Origin: Bacteroidales bacterium
Lineage (GTDB): Bacteria > Bacteroidota > Bacteroidia > Bacteroidales > Paludibacteraceae
Length of the DNA stretch: 35,399 nt
Assembly: GCA_012519885.1 (NCBI GenBank)
Contig: JAAYPI010000149.1
Coordinates: 1-35,399, forward strand
Reading direction: 5' to 3'
The notes beneath the pieces are model-generated. The model saw only the letters and a program-made list of their open reading frames with translations, ran no database searches and was not told the DNA's origin. Made by a program: the position numbers and the translations under genes. Positions 26,756-35,021 of this stretch are shown piece by piece. Positions within the stretch are counted from its first letter, which is position 1, and every line of letters starts with the position of its first letter.

Positions 26756-27639
26756 ATGAACATATTGAATTTAAATCTCCATTTATTTTAGTTCCCATCG
26801 ATTTTAGTGAACATGCTATTCATGCCGCTAAACTAGCATTTTATTTAGCGGAAAACTTACATTCATCTATCGTTTTTTTGCATGTAGAAACATACGTAAA
26901 TGTAGCAACTTTTCCAACTTTATTATCCTCAGCAGATGAAAAATCACGGTTGGTAACAAAAAAAATTAAAGAACGAAACGAAGCTATAATAGATGTGGAA
27001 AATCGTTTTAAATCTTTGATTGCAAATCAATTAATACCAAATATTCATTTTAATTTTGAACTTAAGAATGGAATTCCTGAAGAAGAAATCATCTCTTTTG
27101 CAATGCTTTATAAGCCGTTACTCATTGTTATGGGAACACGAAGCAAAGCTAATAAAGAACAAGAGCTTATCGGGAGTGTAACAGCAGAGGTAATAGAACG
27201 TAGTTTGGTACCAGTTTTTGTATTGCCACAGCATACACATTTACAAACTATACAACAGATCAAACATATAGGATTTGCCACTAATTTTGATAAAAAAGAG
27301 TTGGTTGCTTTTGAAAAATTGATGTATTTTGTGCAAAAATTACAATTTAAAGTTAGCTTTATTCATGTAGATGATAAAGAAGATATCCAAAATAAAAATA
27401 AATTGGATGAATTAAAATCCTATTTTCTTACTGTTTATCCTCATTTACAACTTCAGTTTTCAATGCTTATAAGTGAAAAATCGACCCTTAAAGAACTAGA
27501 GAATTATATCCGTGACCAAAAAATAGATATATTGGCAATACGCAATCATAAGAGGGGGATGTTTGTACGTTTGTTTGCACCTAGTTTGGCTCGCAAACTA
27601 GTTTATCAGGCGAAAAATCCGATGATTGTATTTTATTAA
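26756..27639 (+). CDS. Tandem universal stress protein, frame displaced at its 5' end
   Basis: About 290 residues with two Usp domains. Domain 1 begins SPFILVPIDFSEHAIHAAKLA and ends with MGTRSKANKEQELIGSVTAEVI (ATP-binding G-rich loop) and VPVFVLPQ; domain 2 runs from KHIGFATNFDKKELVAFEKL to NPMIVFY. The domain-1 frame continues without a stop from 26749, but its first ATG/GTG/TTG is the TTG at 26878, which would remove about 40 conserved residues. The only well-placed ATG (26756) is in another frame and stops at the TAG at 26789-26791. The frames join if the ribosome slips back one base at TTTAAAT (26770-26776), giving MNILNL-N-SPFILVPIDFS, or if one T has been lost from an original TTTT there. 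Expressed recoded gene, recent pseudogene or sequence error. Confidence 0.8.
26770..26776 (+). other. Candidate -1 frameshift heptamer (T TTA AAT) in the Usp gene
   Basis: In the frame of the ATG at 26756 the bases read T TTA AAT, the X XXY YYZ form of -1 slippery sites. A slip leads exactly into the conserved Usp frame. No strong hairpin follows within 20 bases and no Shine-Dalgarno-like stimulator precedes it. Confidence 0.4.
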
Positions 27640-27683
27640 TTAAATTGTTTCATAATTAATATTATGTTAAATAGGATGTGTCC

Positions 27684-27719
27684 AAATAAAGCGACAGTTG
27701 TATTTTTGTCGCTTTATTT
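27684..27719. terminator. Bidirectional terminator between the Usp gene and clpB
   Basis: Perfect 13-bp inverted repeat AAATAAAGCGACA / TGTCGCTTTATTT with a 10-base loop, between two convergent genes. The AT-rich outer part of each arm supplies the T-rich end on either strand. Confidence 0.85.
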
Positions 27720-27729
27720 ATTAGTACTA

Positions 27730-30318
27730 TTAGTTTTTAAAAATTAGCTCCCCTGCTTCTACATCCACAATAATTGGTTTAGATTTATCAATATTTTCAG
27801 CAATCATCTGTTTCGACAATTCGTTGAGTACATATCGTTGTAATACTCTTTTTATTGGTCGTGCTCCAAATTGTGGATCGTAGCCAATTTTTGCTATTAA
27901 ATCTATCGCTTTATCTGTTACAGAAAAATCTATATCATTTTTGTGAAGCATATTGGCAATTAATTTTATTTGTAAGCCAACAATCTGATGTATTTCCTCT
28001 TCTGACAATGGCGTAAACATAATTAAATCATCTATACGATTCAAGAATTCGGGTTTGATACTCTTTTTTAATAGCTCAAAAATCTCATTCTTCGTATTTT
28101 CTATCACATTATCACGATTGGATGCAGTAATATGTTCAAAATTCTCACGTATTAAGGACGAACCTATATTTGATGTCATAATGATAATTGTGTTCTTAAA
28201 ATTAACGATACGTCCTTTGTTATCAGTCAAGCGACCATCATCTAATACTTGCAACAATATGTTAAATACATCAGGATGTGCTTTCTCAATTTCGTCGAAT
28301 AATACTACAGAATATGGCTTGCGGCGAATGGCTTCTGTTAGCTGACCACCTTCGTCGTAGCCTACATATCCTGGAGGTGAACCAATTAATCGTGTTACCG
28401 AGAATTTTTCTTGGTATTCACTCATATCAATGCGAGTCATCATATTTTCATCATCAAACAAAAACTCAGCTAAAGCCTTGGCTAACTCTGTTTTACCAAC
28501 GCCTGTAGTACCTAAGAAAATAAATGAGCCTATGGGGCGTTTTGGGTCTTTGAGACCTGCCCTACTCCTTCGCACAGCATCTGCTATGGCTGTAATGGCT
28601 TCGTGTTGACCAATAACACGTTTGTGCAACTCTGCTTCCAAATGCAAGAGTTTATCCTTTTCACTTTGTACCATTTTGCTTACAGGAATACCTGTCCAGC
28701 GGCTCACAATATCAGCAATATCCTCACTATCAACTTCTTCTTTTATTATTGGATGATCAGCTTGTAGTGATACCAACTTTTGTTGAAAATTGGCTATTTC
28801 TTCTTCTTTTTGTTTAATTTTTCCGTACCTAATTTCTGCTACTTTGCCATAGTCGCCTTCACGTTCAGCTTTGTCCGCTTCAAATTTCAATTGTTCAATA
28901 TCAATCTTATTCTGTTGAATAGATTCGATAAGCTCTTTTTCGGCTTTCCATTTAGCTTTTTGTTCTTTTTCTTCTTCTTTCAGGTTCGCTATTTCGGTGG
29001 ATAATTGTGTGAGTTTTTGTTCATTGTTTTCACGTTTAATAGCCTCACGTTCAATTTCTAATTGCTTGATTGTTCGCTCAATTTTATCTAATTCTTCGGG
29101 TACAGAATCAACCTCCAGACGCAATTTTGCAGCAGCTTCATCAATTAAATCAATGGCTTTGTCGGGCAAAAAGCGATCGCTAATATACCTATTAGATAGC
29201 TCAACAGCAGCAATGATGGCATCATCTTTGATACGTACTTTATGATGATTTTCATAACGCTCTTTTAATCCACGTAAAATTGATATGGAACTAGCTTCAT
29301 CTGGTTCGTTTACCATTACTATCTGAAAACGGCGTTCTAATGCCTTATCTTTTTCAAAATATTTTTGGTATTCATCTAGCGTTGTAGCACCTATAGAGCG
29401 TAATTCTCCTCTTGCCAAAGCGGGTTTTAGAATATTGGCAGCATCCATTGCTCCATCACTTTTACCTGCACCAACCAAGGTGTGAATTTCATCAATAAAT
29501 AGAATAATCTCTCCATCGGCATTTACTACCTCATTAACCACCGATTTTAAACGTTCTTCAAATTCTCCTTTGTATTTTGCTCCAGCAATAAGAGCTCCCA
29601 TATCCAAAGAATACAGTTGTTTTGACTTTAAGTTTTCAGGCACATCGCCTCTTACTATGCGGTGAGCTAAACCTTCGGCTATGGCAGTTTTACCCGTTCC
29701 AGGTTCTCCAATTAAAATTGGGTTGTTTTTTGTTCTACGGGTAAGAATTTGCAATACTCTACGTATTTCTTCATCTCTACCAATTACTGGGTCAAGTTTA
29801 CCTGAACGTGCCTTTTCATTTAAGTTTACTGCATACTTAGAAAGAGCCTGATAGGTGTCTTCGGCAGAAGGTGAAGTTACTTTTTGGTTTTTAGTCAATT
29901 CACTTATGGCAGCTTCCACATTTTGTTCGTTTACACCCAATTCTTTAAAAAGCTGAGAAATATTGGATTTTTCTTTCACCAGCGCCAAGACAATGTACTC
30001 TACCGAAACAAATTGATTTCCAGCTTTTTCGGACAATGATTGAGCTGTTTGAAGTACTTTGTTGGTTTCGTTGCTTAAATATGGTTGCCCACCAGAAACT
30101 TTGGGTAACGAGCGTATAAGACCATCAACAGACTGATTGAGTTGTGCGATGTTGATATTCAGCTTTTGAACAATAAATTGGCTTACAGCATCTGCAACAG
30201 TCAGTATAGCTTTGAGTAAATGAGCTGTTTCAATGGCTTGTTGACCATTTGTTTGAGCTAATTCAATGGCTTTTTGAATAGCTTCTTGCGATTTGATAGT
30301 AAATTTTTCGAAATTCAT
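27730..30318 (-). CDS. clpB: ATP-dependent disaggregase ClpB
   Basis: Hexameric AAA+ chaperone that rescues aggregated proteins with DnaK. The 862-residue protein is full length: two N-terminal Clp_N repeats (about 1-150), first AAA+ with Walker A GEPGTGKT (204-211), a coiled-coil middle domain rich in Glu/Lys (about 410-530) that marks ClpB and not ClpA/C, second AAA+ with GTTGVGKTE near 600, and a C-terminal region ending in [10 protein letters not shown]. The ATG at 30318 is chosen over an upstream in-frame start at 30345 because a perfect AGGAGG lies eight bases before it. No standard TAnnTTTG box is visible upstream, fitting a different, probably heat-shock, control. Confidence 0.97.
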   Translation of the reverse strand: MNFEKFTIKSQEAIQKAIELAQTNGQQAIETAHLLKAILTVADAVSQFIVQKLNINIAQLNQSVDGLIRSLPKVSGGQPYLSNETNKVLQTAQSLSEKAGNQFVSVEYIVLALVKEKSNISQLFKELGVNEQNVEAAISELTKNQKVTSPSAEDTYQALSKYAVNLNEKARSGKLDPVIGRDEEIRRVLQILTRRTKNNPILIGEPGTGKTAIAEGLAHRIVRGDVPENLKSKQLYSLDMGALIAGAKYKGEFEERLKSVVNEVVNADGEIILFIDEIHTLVGAGKSDGAMDAANILKPALARGELRSIGATTLDEYQKYFEKDKALERRFQIVMVNEPDEASSISILRGLKERYENHHKVRIKDDAIIAAVELSNRYISDRFLPDKAIDLIDEAAAKLRLEVDSVPEELDKIERTIKQLEIEREAIKRENNEQKLTQLSTEIANLKEEEKEQKAKWKAEKELIESIQQNKIDIEQLKFEADKAEREGDYGKVAEIRYGKIKQKEEEIANFQQKLVSLQADHPIIKEEVDSEDIADIVSRWTGIPVSKMVQSEKDKLLHLEAELHKRVIGQHEAITAIADAVRRSRAGLKDPKRPIGSFIFLGTTGVGKTELAKALAEFLFDDENMMTRIDMSEYQEKFSVTRLIGSPPGYVGYDEGGQLTEAIRRKPYSVVLFDEIEKAHPDVFNILLQVLDDGRLTDNKGRIVNFKNTIIIMTSNIGSSLIRENFEHITASNRDNVIENTKNEIFELLKKSIKPEFLNRIDDLIMFTPLSEEEIHQIVGLQIKLIANMLHKNDIDFSVTDKAIDLIAKIGYDPQFGARPIKRVLQRYVLNELSKQMIAENIDKSKPIIVDVEAGELIFKN

Positions 30319-30326
30319 AGGTATAT

Positions 30327-30332
30327 CCTCCT
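30327..30332 (-). promoter_or_regulatory. Strong Shine-Dalgarno sequence of clpB
   Basis: AGGAGG on the minus strand, eight bases before the ATG at 30318. Strong Shine-Dalgarno sequences are uncommon in this phylum and this one fixes the start. Confidence 0.75.
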
Positions 30333-30375
30333 TTTTTACTATCAACCTTCAAAAAGTTTGCCGAGAATATATAAC

Positions 30376-30388
30376 TGACAATTTGACA
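30376..30388 (-). promoter_or_regulatory. Direct repeat TGTCA-AAT-TGTCA upstream of clpB
   Basis: Two TGTCA (minus strand) with an 8-base period, about 60 bases before the clpB ATG, in a region without the housekeeping promoter box. Candidate stress-regulator or alternative-sigma element; the function is inferred from position only. Confidence 0.35.
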
Positions 30389-30477
30389 GAAATCTCTTTT
30401 TTATTAGCGTATCTAGTAATTTCAACTATCCTCACCCTGTTTTAAACGAGAGTGTATTGGTGCATTGTTTTCAACTA

Positions 30478-30549
30478 TCTATTATTATTGAAACGCGTTA
30501 AAAATGCTAAAACAATTTTCCCCTCGTTGAAAGCGAGGGGAAGATAAAG
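30478..30549 (-). repeat. 72-bp double-hairpin repeat, copy A (downstream of hipA)
   Basis: About 87% identical to copy B at 32169-32240, same orientation. It contains a stem CCCCTCG / CGAGGGG (30520-30540) and a second stem GCGTT / AATGC (30495-30507). Differences from copy B within stems are G-T wobble changes that keep the pairing. On the minus strand it begins 23 bases after the hipA stop. Confidence 0.85.
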
Positions 30550-30572
30550 GAAAGGATGAGCTTTTTTTTCAG

Positions 30573-31652
30573 CTATCCCACAGTGGCTACTATTTCATCA
30601 AATATATGTAGGGCTTTCTGCTTATTTAAACCTGCTTTTACTGCCACATTAATGATATCTTGTTTTGTTGGATATAATGTATTGTTAATTGTTGTGGTAT
30701 GAAATCCATTTATTCCTTCACTTGGTAAGATATCAAATGCAGGAGACAATTTCCATTCATTATTTTGGTATAAAAATGAAAAATTTTTTGCATGATCATC
30801 TTTATTCCCTATAACATAATTGAATACCATTAATCGGTACAATTTCCACATTTCTTGAGCATTACGGGTCAAAGCCTGACATAGTTGGAAAAGGGTTGTA
30901 TAATCTAAACATGGTGTACGATAGTCAGCATTCAGCAATCCGGCAGCACTTACCACATGTATTTTATCGGATTGTACTCTATCAAATCGTTGAACTCCAA
31001 AATATTTTCCATCGAAAAGACGCGTTTCTGGCATTTCTATAGCACATTTTTTGGCTAATAGGGAATACTTATATTCAATTTCTCCAATATTTATGGGGTC
31101 GTTTATAGCACCAAATTTAACGAGCCATTCTTTACCATCTACCATTACAAATATTTTTGGACGTGCACCACCCGGCGAACCTCCTCTACGATACAAATCA
31201 TCAATAGATTCTGCATTATATTCAGAGAATCTGAGTATTTTCTGGGCTTCGTTTGATATATATGAGAAATCTTGTAACTCTTGTGAAGTATGAATACTTT
31301 GGTCGGGACGAAATTCTAATGCCCCCCTACCCGAACTACCAACTATAGATAGAAGGTCGAGCAAAGACAACATACGCACTCTTACTCCAATTTTTTGCAA
31401 ATATCGTTTAAGAATAATCATCCCCCAACCATCGGGCAAACAATCATCAAAAACGCCAAAATTTCCGCTAAATGGGTGCAATTTTGCAACAAATACACCT
31501 GGCTTTAATGGCAATTCAAATGGTGAGATAGAAAATCCTTTTTGTAAAAAAGTAGTACTATACTCAAATGCACACAGTCCTTTATCAGTAAGTGCAATTT
31601 TACCAACTAATTCATTGTAGATATATACTTCAACCAATTCAATTTTTTTCAT
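30573..31652 (-). CDS. hipA: HipA-family Ser/Thr kinase toxin
   Basis: 359 residues of the compact HipA type: N-terminal HipA_N-like domain (VYIYNELVGKIALTDKG to DDCLPDGWGMIILKRYL, about 8-85), then the kinase: GGSPGGARPK (157-166; nucleotide loop, with the Ser corresponding to the autophosphorylated region of the family), VIGNKDDHAKNFSFL (catalytic loop, Asp285/Asp286, about 280-294) and SPAFDILPS (Mg-binding Asp307). All kinase residues look intact. HipA of E. coli phosphorylates glutamyl-tRNA synthetase and causes persistence; the target here is unknown. It follows hipB by 21 bases. Stop TAG. Confidence 0.92.
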   Translation of the reverse strand: MKKIELVEVYIYNELVGKIALTDKGLCAFEYSTTFLQKGFSISPFELPLKPGVFVAKLHPFSGNFGVFDDCLPDGWGMIILKRYLQKIGVRVRMLSLLDLLSIVGSSGRGALEFRPDQSIHTSQELQDFSYISNEAQKILRFSEYNAESIDDLYRRGGSPGGARPKIFVMVDGKEWLVKFGAINDPINIGEIEYKYSLLAKKCAIEMPETRLFDGKYFGVQRFDRVQSDKIHVVSAAGLLNADYRTPCLDYTTLFQLCQALTRNAQEMWKLYRLMVFNYVIGNKDDHAKNFSFLYQNNEWKLSPAFDILPSEGINGFHTTTINNTLYPTKQDIINVAVKAGLNKQKALHIFDEIVATVG

Positions 31653-31673
31653 ATCATTCCATATCTTGGTTTC

Positions 31674-31979
31674 TTATATTATATTACCTCTTTTTCTTGA
31701 ACTTGATCCAGTTTTTAATACATCTTCAATACGTTGGTATTTTTGTTGAGAGAAAAGACTAGCGAAATCATCTACAGCATTTAATGCAATAGCTATTTTA
31801 ACTAGATTGACTAAGGAGATTTCGCCTATGCGTTCAAACTTACGATAAGTTTCAATATTAACATCAGCACGCAATGCTAAACCTTTTTGAGTAAGGTTTA
31901 GTTCTAATCTCCGTTGTTTAACTTTTTGAGCTATATCAACACATATTTCACTAACTGACTTTTGGTTTAATAGTATCAT
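31674..31979 (-). CDS. hipB: HipB-like antitoxin, XRE-family DNA-binding protein
   Basis: 101 residues with a helix-turn-helix of the Cro/C1 type (VKQRRLELNLTQKGLALRADVNIETYRKFERIGEISLVNLVKIAIAL, about 20-68). The C-terminal tail is basic (SSSRKRGN). First gene of hipBA; expected to neutralise HipA and repress its own promoter. Two inverted repeats overlap that promoter. Degradable C-terminal tails are known in HipB proteins; whether this one acts so is not visible. Confidence 0.85.
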   Translation of the reverse strand: MILLNQKSVSEICVDIAQKVKQRRLELNLTQKGLALRADVNIETYRKFERIGEISLVNLVKIAIALNAVDDFASLFSQQKYQRIEDVLKTGSSSRKRGNII

Positions 31980-32010
31980 AATGCTACTTAATTCGTTAAT
32001 AAGTTATTAT

Positions 32011-32026
32011 TGGTATAATAATACCA
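32011..32026. promoter_or_regulatory. Candidate HipB operator 1
   Basis: Palindrome TGGTATAATAATACCA (arms TGGTAT/ATACCA) covering the predicted transcript start of hipBA, about 32 bases before the hipB ATG. Confidence 0.6.
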
Positions 32027-32030
32027 TTAT

Positions 32031-32061
32031 CAAAGATACTATATTGTATCGAAATATACAA
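32031..32061 (-). promoter_or_regulatory. Promoter of hipBA
   Basis: Minus strand: TTG (32059-32061), 20-base spacer, TATCTTTG (32031-32038), full consensus. Confidence 0.75.
32044..32061. promoter_or_regulatory. Candidate HipB operator 2
   Basis: Inverted repeat TTGTAT-N6-ATACAA overlapping the TTG element of the hipBA promoter. Its arms resemble operator 1 (TGGTAT), centre to centre about 34 bases, so a HipB pair could sit on the same face of the helix. Confidence 0.45.
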
Positions 32062-32168
32062 CTATTTAAGTATTTTTTTAGCTACTGCATACTCTTATTC
32101 CTTTTCAAAAATGTAGAATATAATAACGAGTTTTAAACGCTTATACTCCTCACCCTCGTTTTCAATAA

Positions 32169-32240
32169 TGTATTATTATTAGAATGCGTTAAAAACGCTA
32201 AAACAAAAATCCCCTCGCTGAAAGCGAGGGGAAGATAAGA
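32169..32240 (-). repeat. 72-bp double-hairpin repeat, copy B (downstream of wbpB)
   Basis: Same orientation as copy A. Stems CCCCTCGC / GCGAGGGG (32211-32231, perfect) and GCGTT / AACGC (32186-32198, perfect). On the minus strand it begins 19 bases after the wbpB stop; hairpin 1 is followed by ATTTTTGTTTT, so this copy can act as a terminator. A farther CCCTCGTTTTCA (32152-32164) can pair with TGAAAGCGAGGG (32219-32230), competing with the local hairpin. The 31980-32259 spacer holds this repeat plus the hipBA control region. Confidence 0.85.
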
Positions 32241-32259
32241 GTAATGAAACACGTTTCGT

Positions 32260-33282
32260 TTACTTGAATGAACGGTCTCTTTCTTGATAAATGCGTTCAA
32301 TGATATCTACTACTTTCATACCTTCGAGCAAGTTGGTACCAATCGCTCCTTTGGCTTTCAGGGTATCTATTACATTTTGAATAACAAAACCATGGTTTTG
32401 GGCAGCACCTTTGTATCCACCAAAATCGTTGTTTAATTCAGGTTGTTTCAATTCTGGCATTTCGTAGTCTTTAATATGGCAATGAACTACTTGATCCATG
32501 TATTGACCTGCAATTTTAACAGTTCCTTTTTCTCCTATGATGGTTACCGAACTTTCAAGGTTTTTGTCCCAAACAGAAGTCGAATAGTTGAGAGAACCCA
32601 TACCTCCGTTAATAAATTCGAAATCGACGCAACCAGTATCTTCAAATTCGATTAAATCACCGTGCGAGCAATTAGCAAATTTACCACGAATATTGGTGAT
32701 ATCGCCAAATAACCAGTACAACATATCTACATAATGCGAAAATTGCGTAAACAAGGTTCCTCCATCTAATTTGTTAGTTCCATGCCAGCTACCACGTTTG
32801 TAGTATTTTTCGTCGCGGTTCCAAAATGCATCTACTTTTACAAAATAAATTTTGCCAAGTGTATCATTTTCAACTAATTCTTTCAACCAAGCCATTGGCG
32901 GTGAATAGCGATTTTGCATAACACAAAATACCGAACGAGACATTTCCAAGGATTTGAATACTACTTTTTCAGCATCTGATTTGCTTAATGCTATTGGTTT
33001 TTCGAGCACTACGTGTTTTTTTGCTTGTAAAGCTTTGATGGCATATTCAGCATGGTGACCATTGAGGTTACATACATTTACAACATCAATGTCTGGTTGT
33101 TTAGCAAGCATTTCATCGAAATCTGAATAATACGTTTCAGTAATTTCTGGATCAATTTTATCTTTTGGTAAAATATCGCATACTGCTACTAGTTCTGAAC
33201 TAGCATTGCGTCTTATCATTTCGGCATGACGTTTGCCAATATGACCTAATCCTACGACTGCAAATTTTATTTTATTACTCAT
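32260..33282 (-). CDS. wbpB: Gfo/Idh/MocA-type UDP-sugar dehydrogenase, WbpB-like
   Basis: 340-residue NAD-dependent oxidoreductase: Rossmann motif VVGLGHIGKRHAEMI at the N-terminus, HVVLEKPIALS near 90-102 (catalytic Lys of the EKP motif), and a C-terminal substrate domain with GTLFTQFSHYVDML near 175. In the WbpB-WbpE-WbpD pathway it oxidises C3 of UDP-GlcNAcA before transamination. The start overlaps the wbpD stop by four bases (ATGA). Operon order with wbpE and wbpD makes this role likely; other hexuronate substrates are possible. Confidence 0.85.
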   Translation of the reverse strand: MSNKIKFAVVGLGHIGKRHAEMIRRNASSELVAVCDILPKDKIDPEITETYYSDFDEMLAKQPDIDVVNVCNLNGHHAEYAIKALQAKKHVVLEKPIALSKSDAEKVVFKSLEMSRSVFCVMQNRYSPPMAWLKELVENDTLGKIYFVKVDAFWNRDEKYYKRGSWHGTNKLDGGTLFTQFSHYVDMLYWLFGDITNIRGKFANCSHGDLIEFEDTGCVDFEFINGGMGSLNYSTSVWDKNLESSVTIIGEKGTVKIAGQYMDQVVHCHIKDYEMPELKQPELNNDFGGYKGAAQNHGFVIQNVIDTLKAKGAIGTNLLEGMKVVDIIERIYQERDRSFK

Positions 33283-33851
33283 TTTATTCGTTTTACAGTG
33301 TTATTACTTAACTGGTATTCTTGTTGCGTTTCTGGACAAATAGCTATTCCTTTGTCGTCAAAATTAAGGCGATGACCATATTCACTTACCCACCCTATTT
33401 GACGTGCCGGATTGCCTACTACCAATGCGTAAGGAAGAATGTTTTTTGTAATAACCGCACCGGCTCCAATTAGGGCAAATTCACCTATTTCGTTGCCACA
33501 TACAATAGTAGAATTAGCTCCAATACTAGCTCCTTTTTTTATAAGTGTTTTAGCATATTCAGCTTTTCGATTAACGTGACTACGGGGGTTAATTACGTTT
33601 GTGAATACCATTGATGGACCAAGAAATACATCATCTTCGCATATTACACCAGTATAAACTGATACATTGTTCTGTATTTTTACATTTCTACCCAAAATTA
33701 CGTCTGGTGATATCACTACATTTTGTCCAATATTGCAACTTTCGCCTATTGTACAGTTAGGCATGATGTGAGAAAAATGCCAAATTTTAGTGCCATTTCC
33801 TATCTGGCAACCTTCATCTACATAAGCTGATTCGTGTTTAAAATATGACAT
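33279..33851 (-). CDS. wbpD: Left-handed beta-helix N-acetyltransferase, WbpD-like
   Basis: 190-residue acetyltransferase built of hexapeptide repeats (IGNGTKIWHFSHI, IGESCNIGQNVVI, IGANSTIVCGNEIGEFALIGAGAVIT), with the VVGNPARQIGWVSEYG acetyl-CoA-binding end. The family acetylates the C3 amino group of UDP-GlcNAc3NA. The final CGA ATA AAA TGA gives the only UGA stop in the window, forced by overlap with the wbpB start. Confidence 0.88.
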   Translation of the reverse strand: MSYFKHESAYVDEGCQIGNGTKIWHFSHIMPNCTIGESCNIGQNVVISPDVILGRNVKIQNNVSVYTGVICEDDVFLGPSMVFTNVINPRSHVNRKAEYAKTLIKKGASIGANSTIVCGNEIGEFALIGAGAVITKNILPYALVVGNPARQIGWVSEYGHRLNFDDKGIAICPETQQEYQLSNNTVKRIK

Positions 33852-33852
33852 A

Positions 33853-34992
33853 TTATTGATTGTTTATAGCGGTTAAAAATTCAGATGTAATGTAATTCAA
33901 TTGTTCTTCGTCAAGTTCGGTATGCATTGGCAAACTGATAACGCAGGCACTTAATGCTTCTGCTACCGGAAAATCGCCTTCTTTGTATCGTGCATCTTGA
34001 TATGCTTTTTGCATATGTAATGGCACTGGATAATATACCATAGCTGGAATTCCTTTTGCTTCTAATGCTTTTTGTAAAGCAGCTCTATCTACATTTTTTA
34101 ATTTTAATGTATATTGGTGATATACATGTGTTGATTGAGGAAATTCGTAAGGAATAGTTATTTTTGGATGATTAGCAAATGCCTTGTTATATGCTTTAGC
34201 AGCAGCTTGACGATTAGCTATGTATGTATCAAGGTTTTTAAGTTTTACATCAAGCACAGCAGCTTGTATGCTATCTAAACGAGAGTTAACGCCTATCATA
34301 TCGTGGTAATAACGTACGACCATACCATGGTTAGCAATAGCACGCATAGCAGCTGCTAAGGTGTCATCATTGGTAAAAATTGCACCTCCATCACCATAAC
34401 AACCTAAATTTTTTGATGGAAAGAAAGACGTACAACCAATATTTCCTATACAACCCGATTGTACTTTGCGACCGTCTTTGAAAGTATATACAGAGCCAAT
34501 AGACTGACAAGCATCTTCTACTACAAATAATTTGTGTTTATTTGCTACTTCCATAATTGCATCCATATTAGCACATTGTCCAAACAAATGTACAGGAATA
34601 ATAGCTTTTGTTTTTGGTGTAATTGCTTTTTTAAGAGCATCGATAGATATATTAAAAGTATCTTCTTCCACATCTACTACAACAGGAGTTAATCCTAATA
34701 AAGCAATAACTTCGGCAGTAGCAATAAATGTAAAGGTAGGCGTAATAACTTCATCACCTGCTTTTAATCCCAATGCCATTAATGCAATTTGCAAAGCGTC
34801 AGTACCATTTCCTACAGGAATGACGTGTTTTACATTTAGGTATGTTTCTAAGTTTTTTTGAAACACATTTACTTTGCCTCCTTTGATGAAGGTAGTGGTG
34901 TCAATTACTTCTTGAATTCCCGCATTGACCTCTTCCTTGATTTTGTCGTATTGACTTTTTAAGTCAACCATTTGAATCTTTTTCATATTCAT
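33853..34992 (-). CDS. wbpE: DegT/DnrJ/EryC1/StrS-family sugar aminotransferase, WbpE-like
   Basis: 379-residue PLP enzyme that aminates keto-sugars. Visible: GNGTDALQIALMALGL near 61, PVHLFGQCANM near 133, VEDACQSIG near 158, and Lys194 in TSFFPSKNLGCYGDGGAI (Schiff-base lysine). The WbpE role (C3 transamination of UDP-3-keto-GlcNAcA) follows from the neighbours wbpD and wbpB. One base separates it from wbpD. A second start (ATG at 34986) is possible. Confidence 0.9.
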   Translation of the reverse strand: MNMKKIQMVDLKSQYDKIKEEVNAGIQEVIDTTTFIKGGKVNVFQKNLETYLNVKHVIPVGNGTDALQIALMALGLKAGDEVITPTFTFIATAEVIALLGLTPVVVDVEEDTFNISIDALKKAITPKTKAIIPVHLFGQCANMDAIMEVANKHKLFVVEDACQSIGSVYTFKDGRKVQSGCIGNIGCTSFFPSKNLGCYGDGGAIFTNDDTLAAAMRAIANHGMVVRYYHDMIGVNSRLDSIQAAVLDVKLKNLDTYIANRQAAAKAYNKAFANHPKITIPYEFPQSTHVYHQYTLKLKNVDRAALQKALEAKGIPAMVYYPVPLHMQKAYQDARYKEGDFPVAEALSACVISLPMHTELDEEQLNYITSEFLTAINNQ

Positions 34993-35021
34993 TTATTGAT
35001 ATTAGTATATAAAAATAACGG

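Noticed and set aside
30495-30540. Integron attC sites or CRISPR repeats flanking hipBA
   Set aside because: GTTAAAA does not fit the attC core GTTRRRY, there is no integrase in view, and only two copies exist 1.7 kb apart with no spacers.
11318-33281. Reassignment of UGA to an amino acid (code 4 or 25)
   Set aside because: prfB is intact with its UGA-dependent switch, UGA ends wbpD, and no other gene here has internal UGA.
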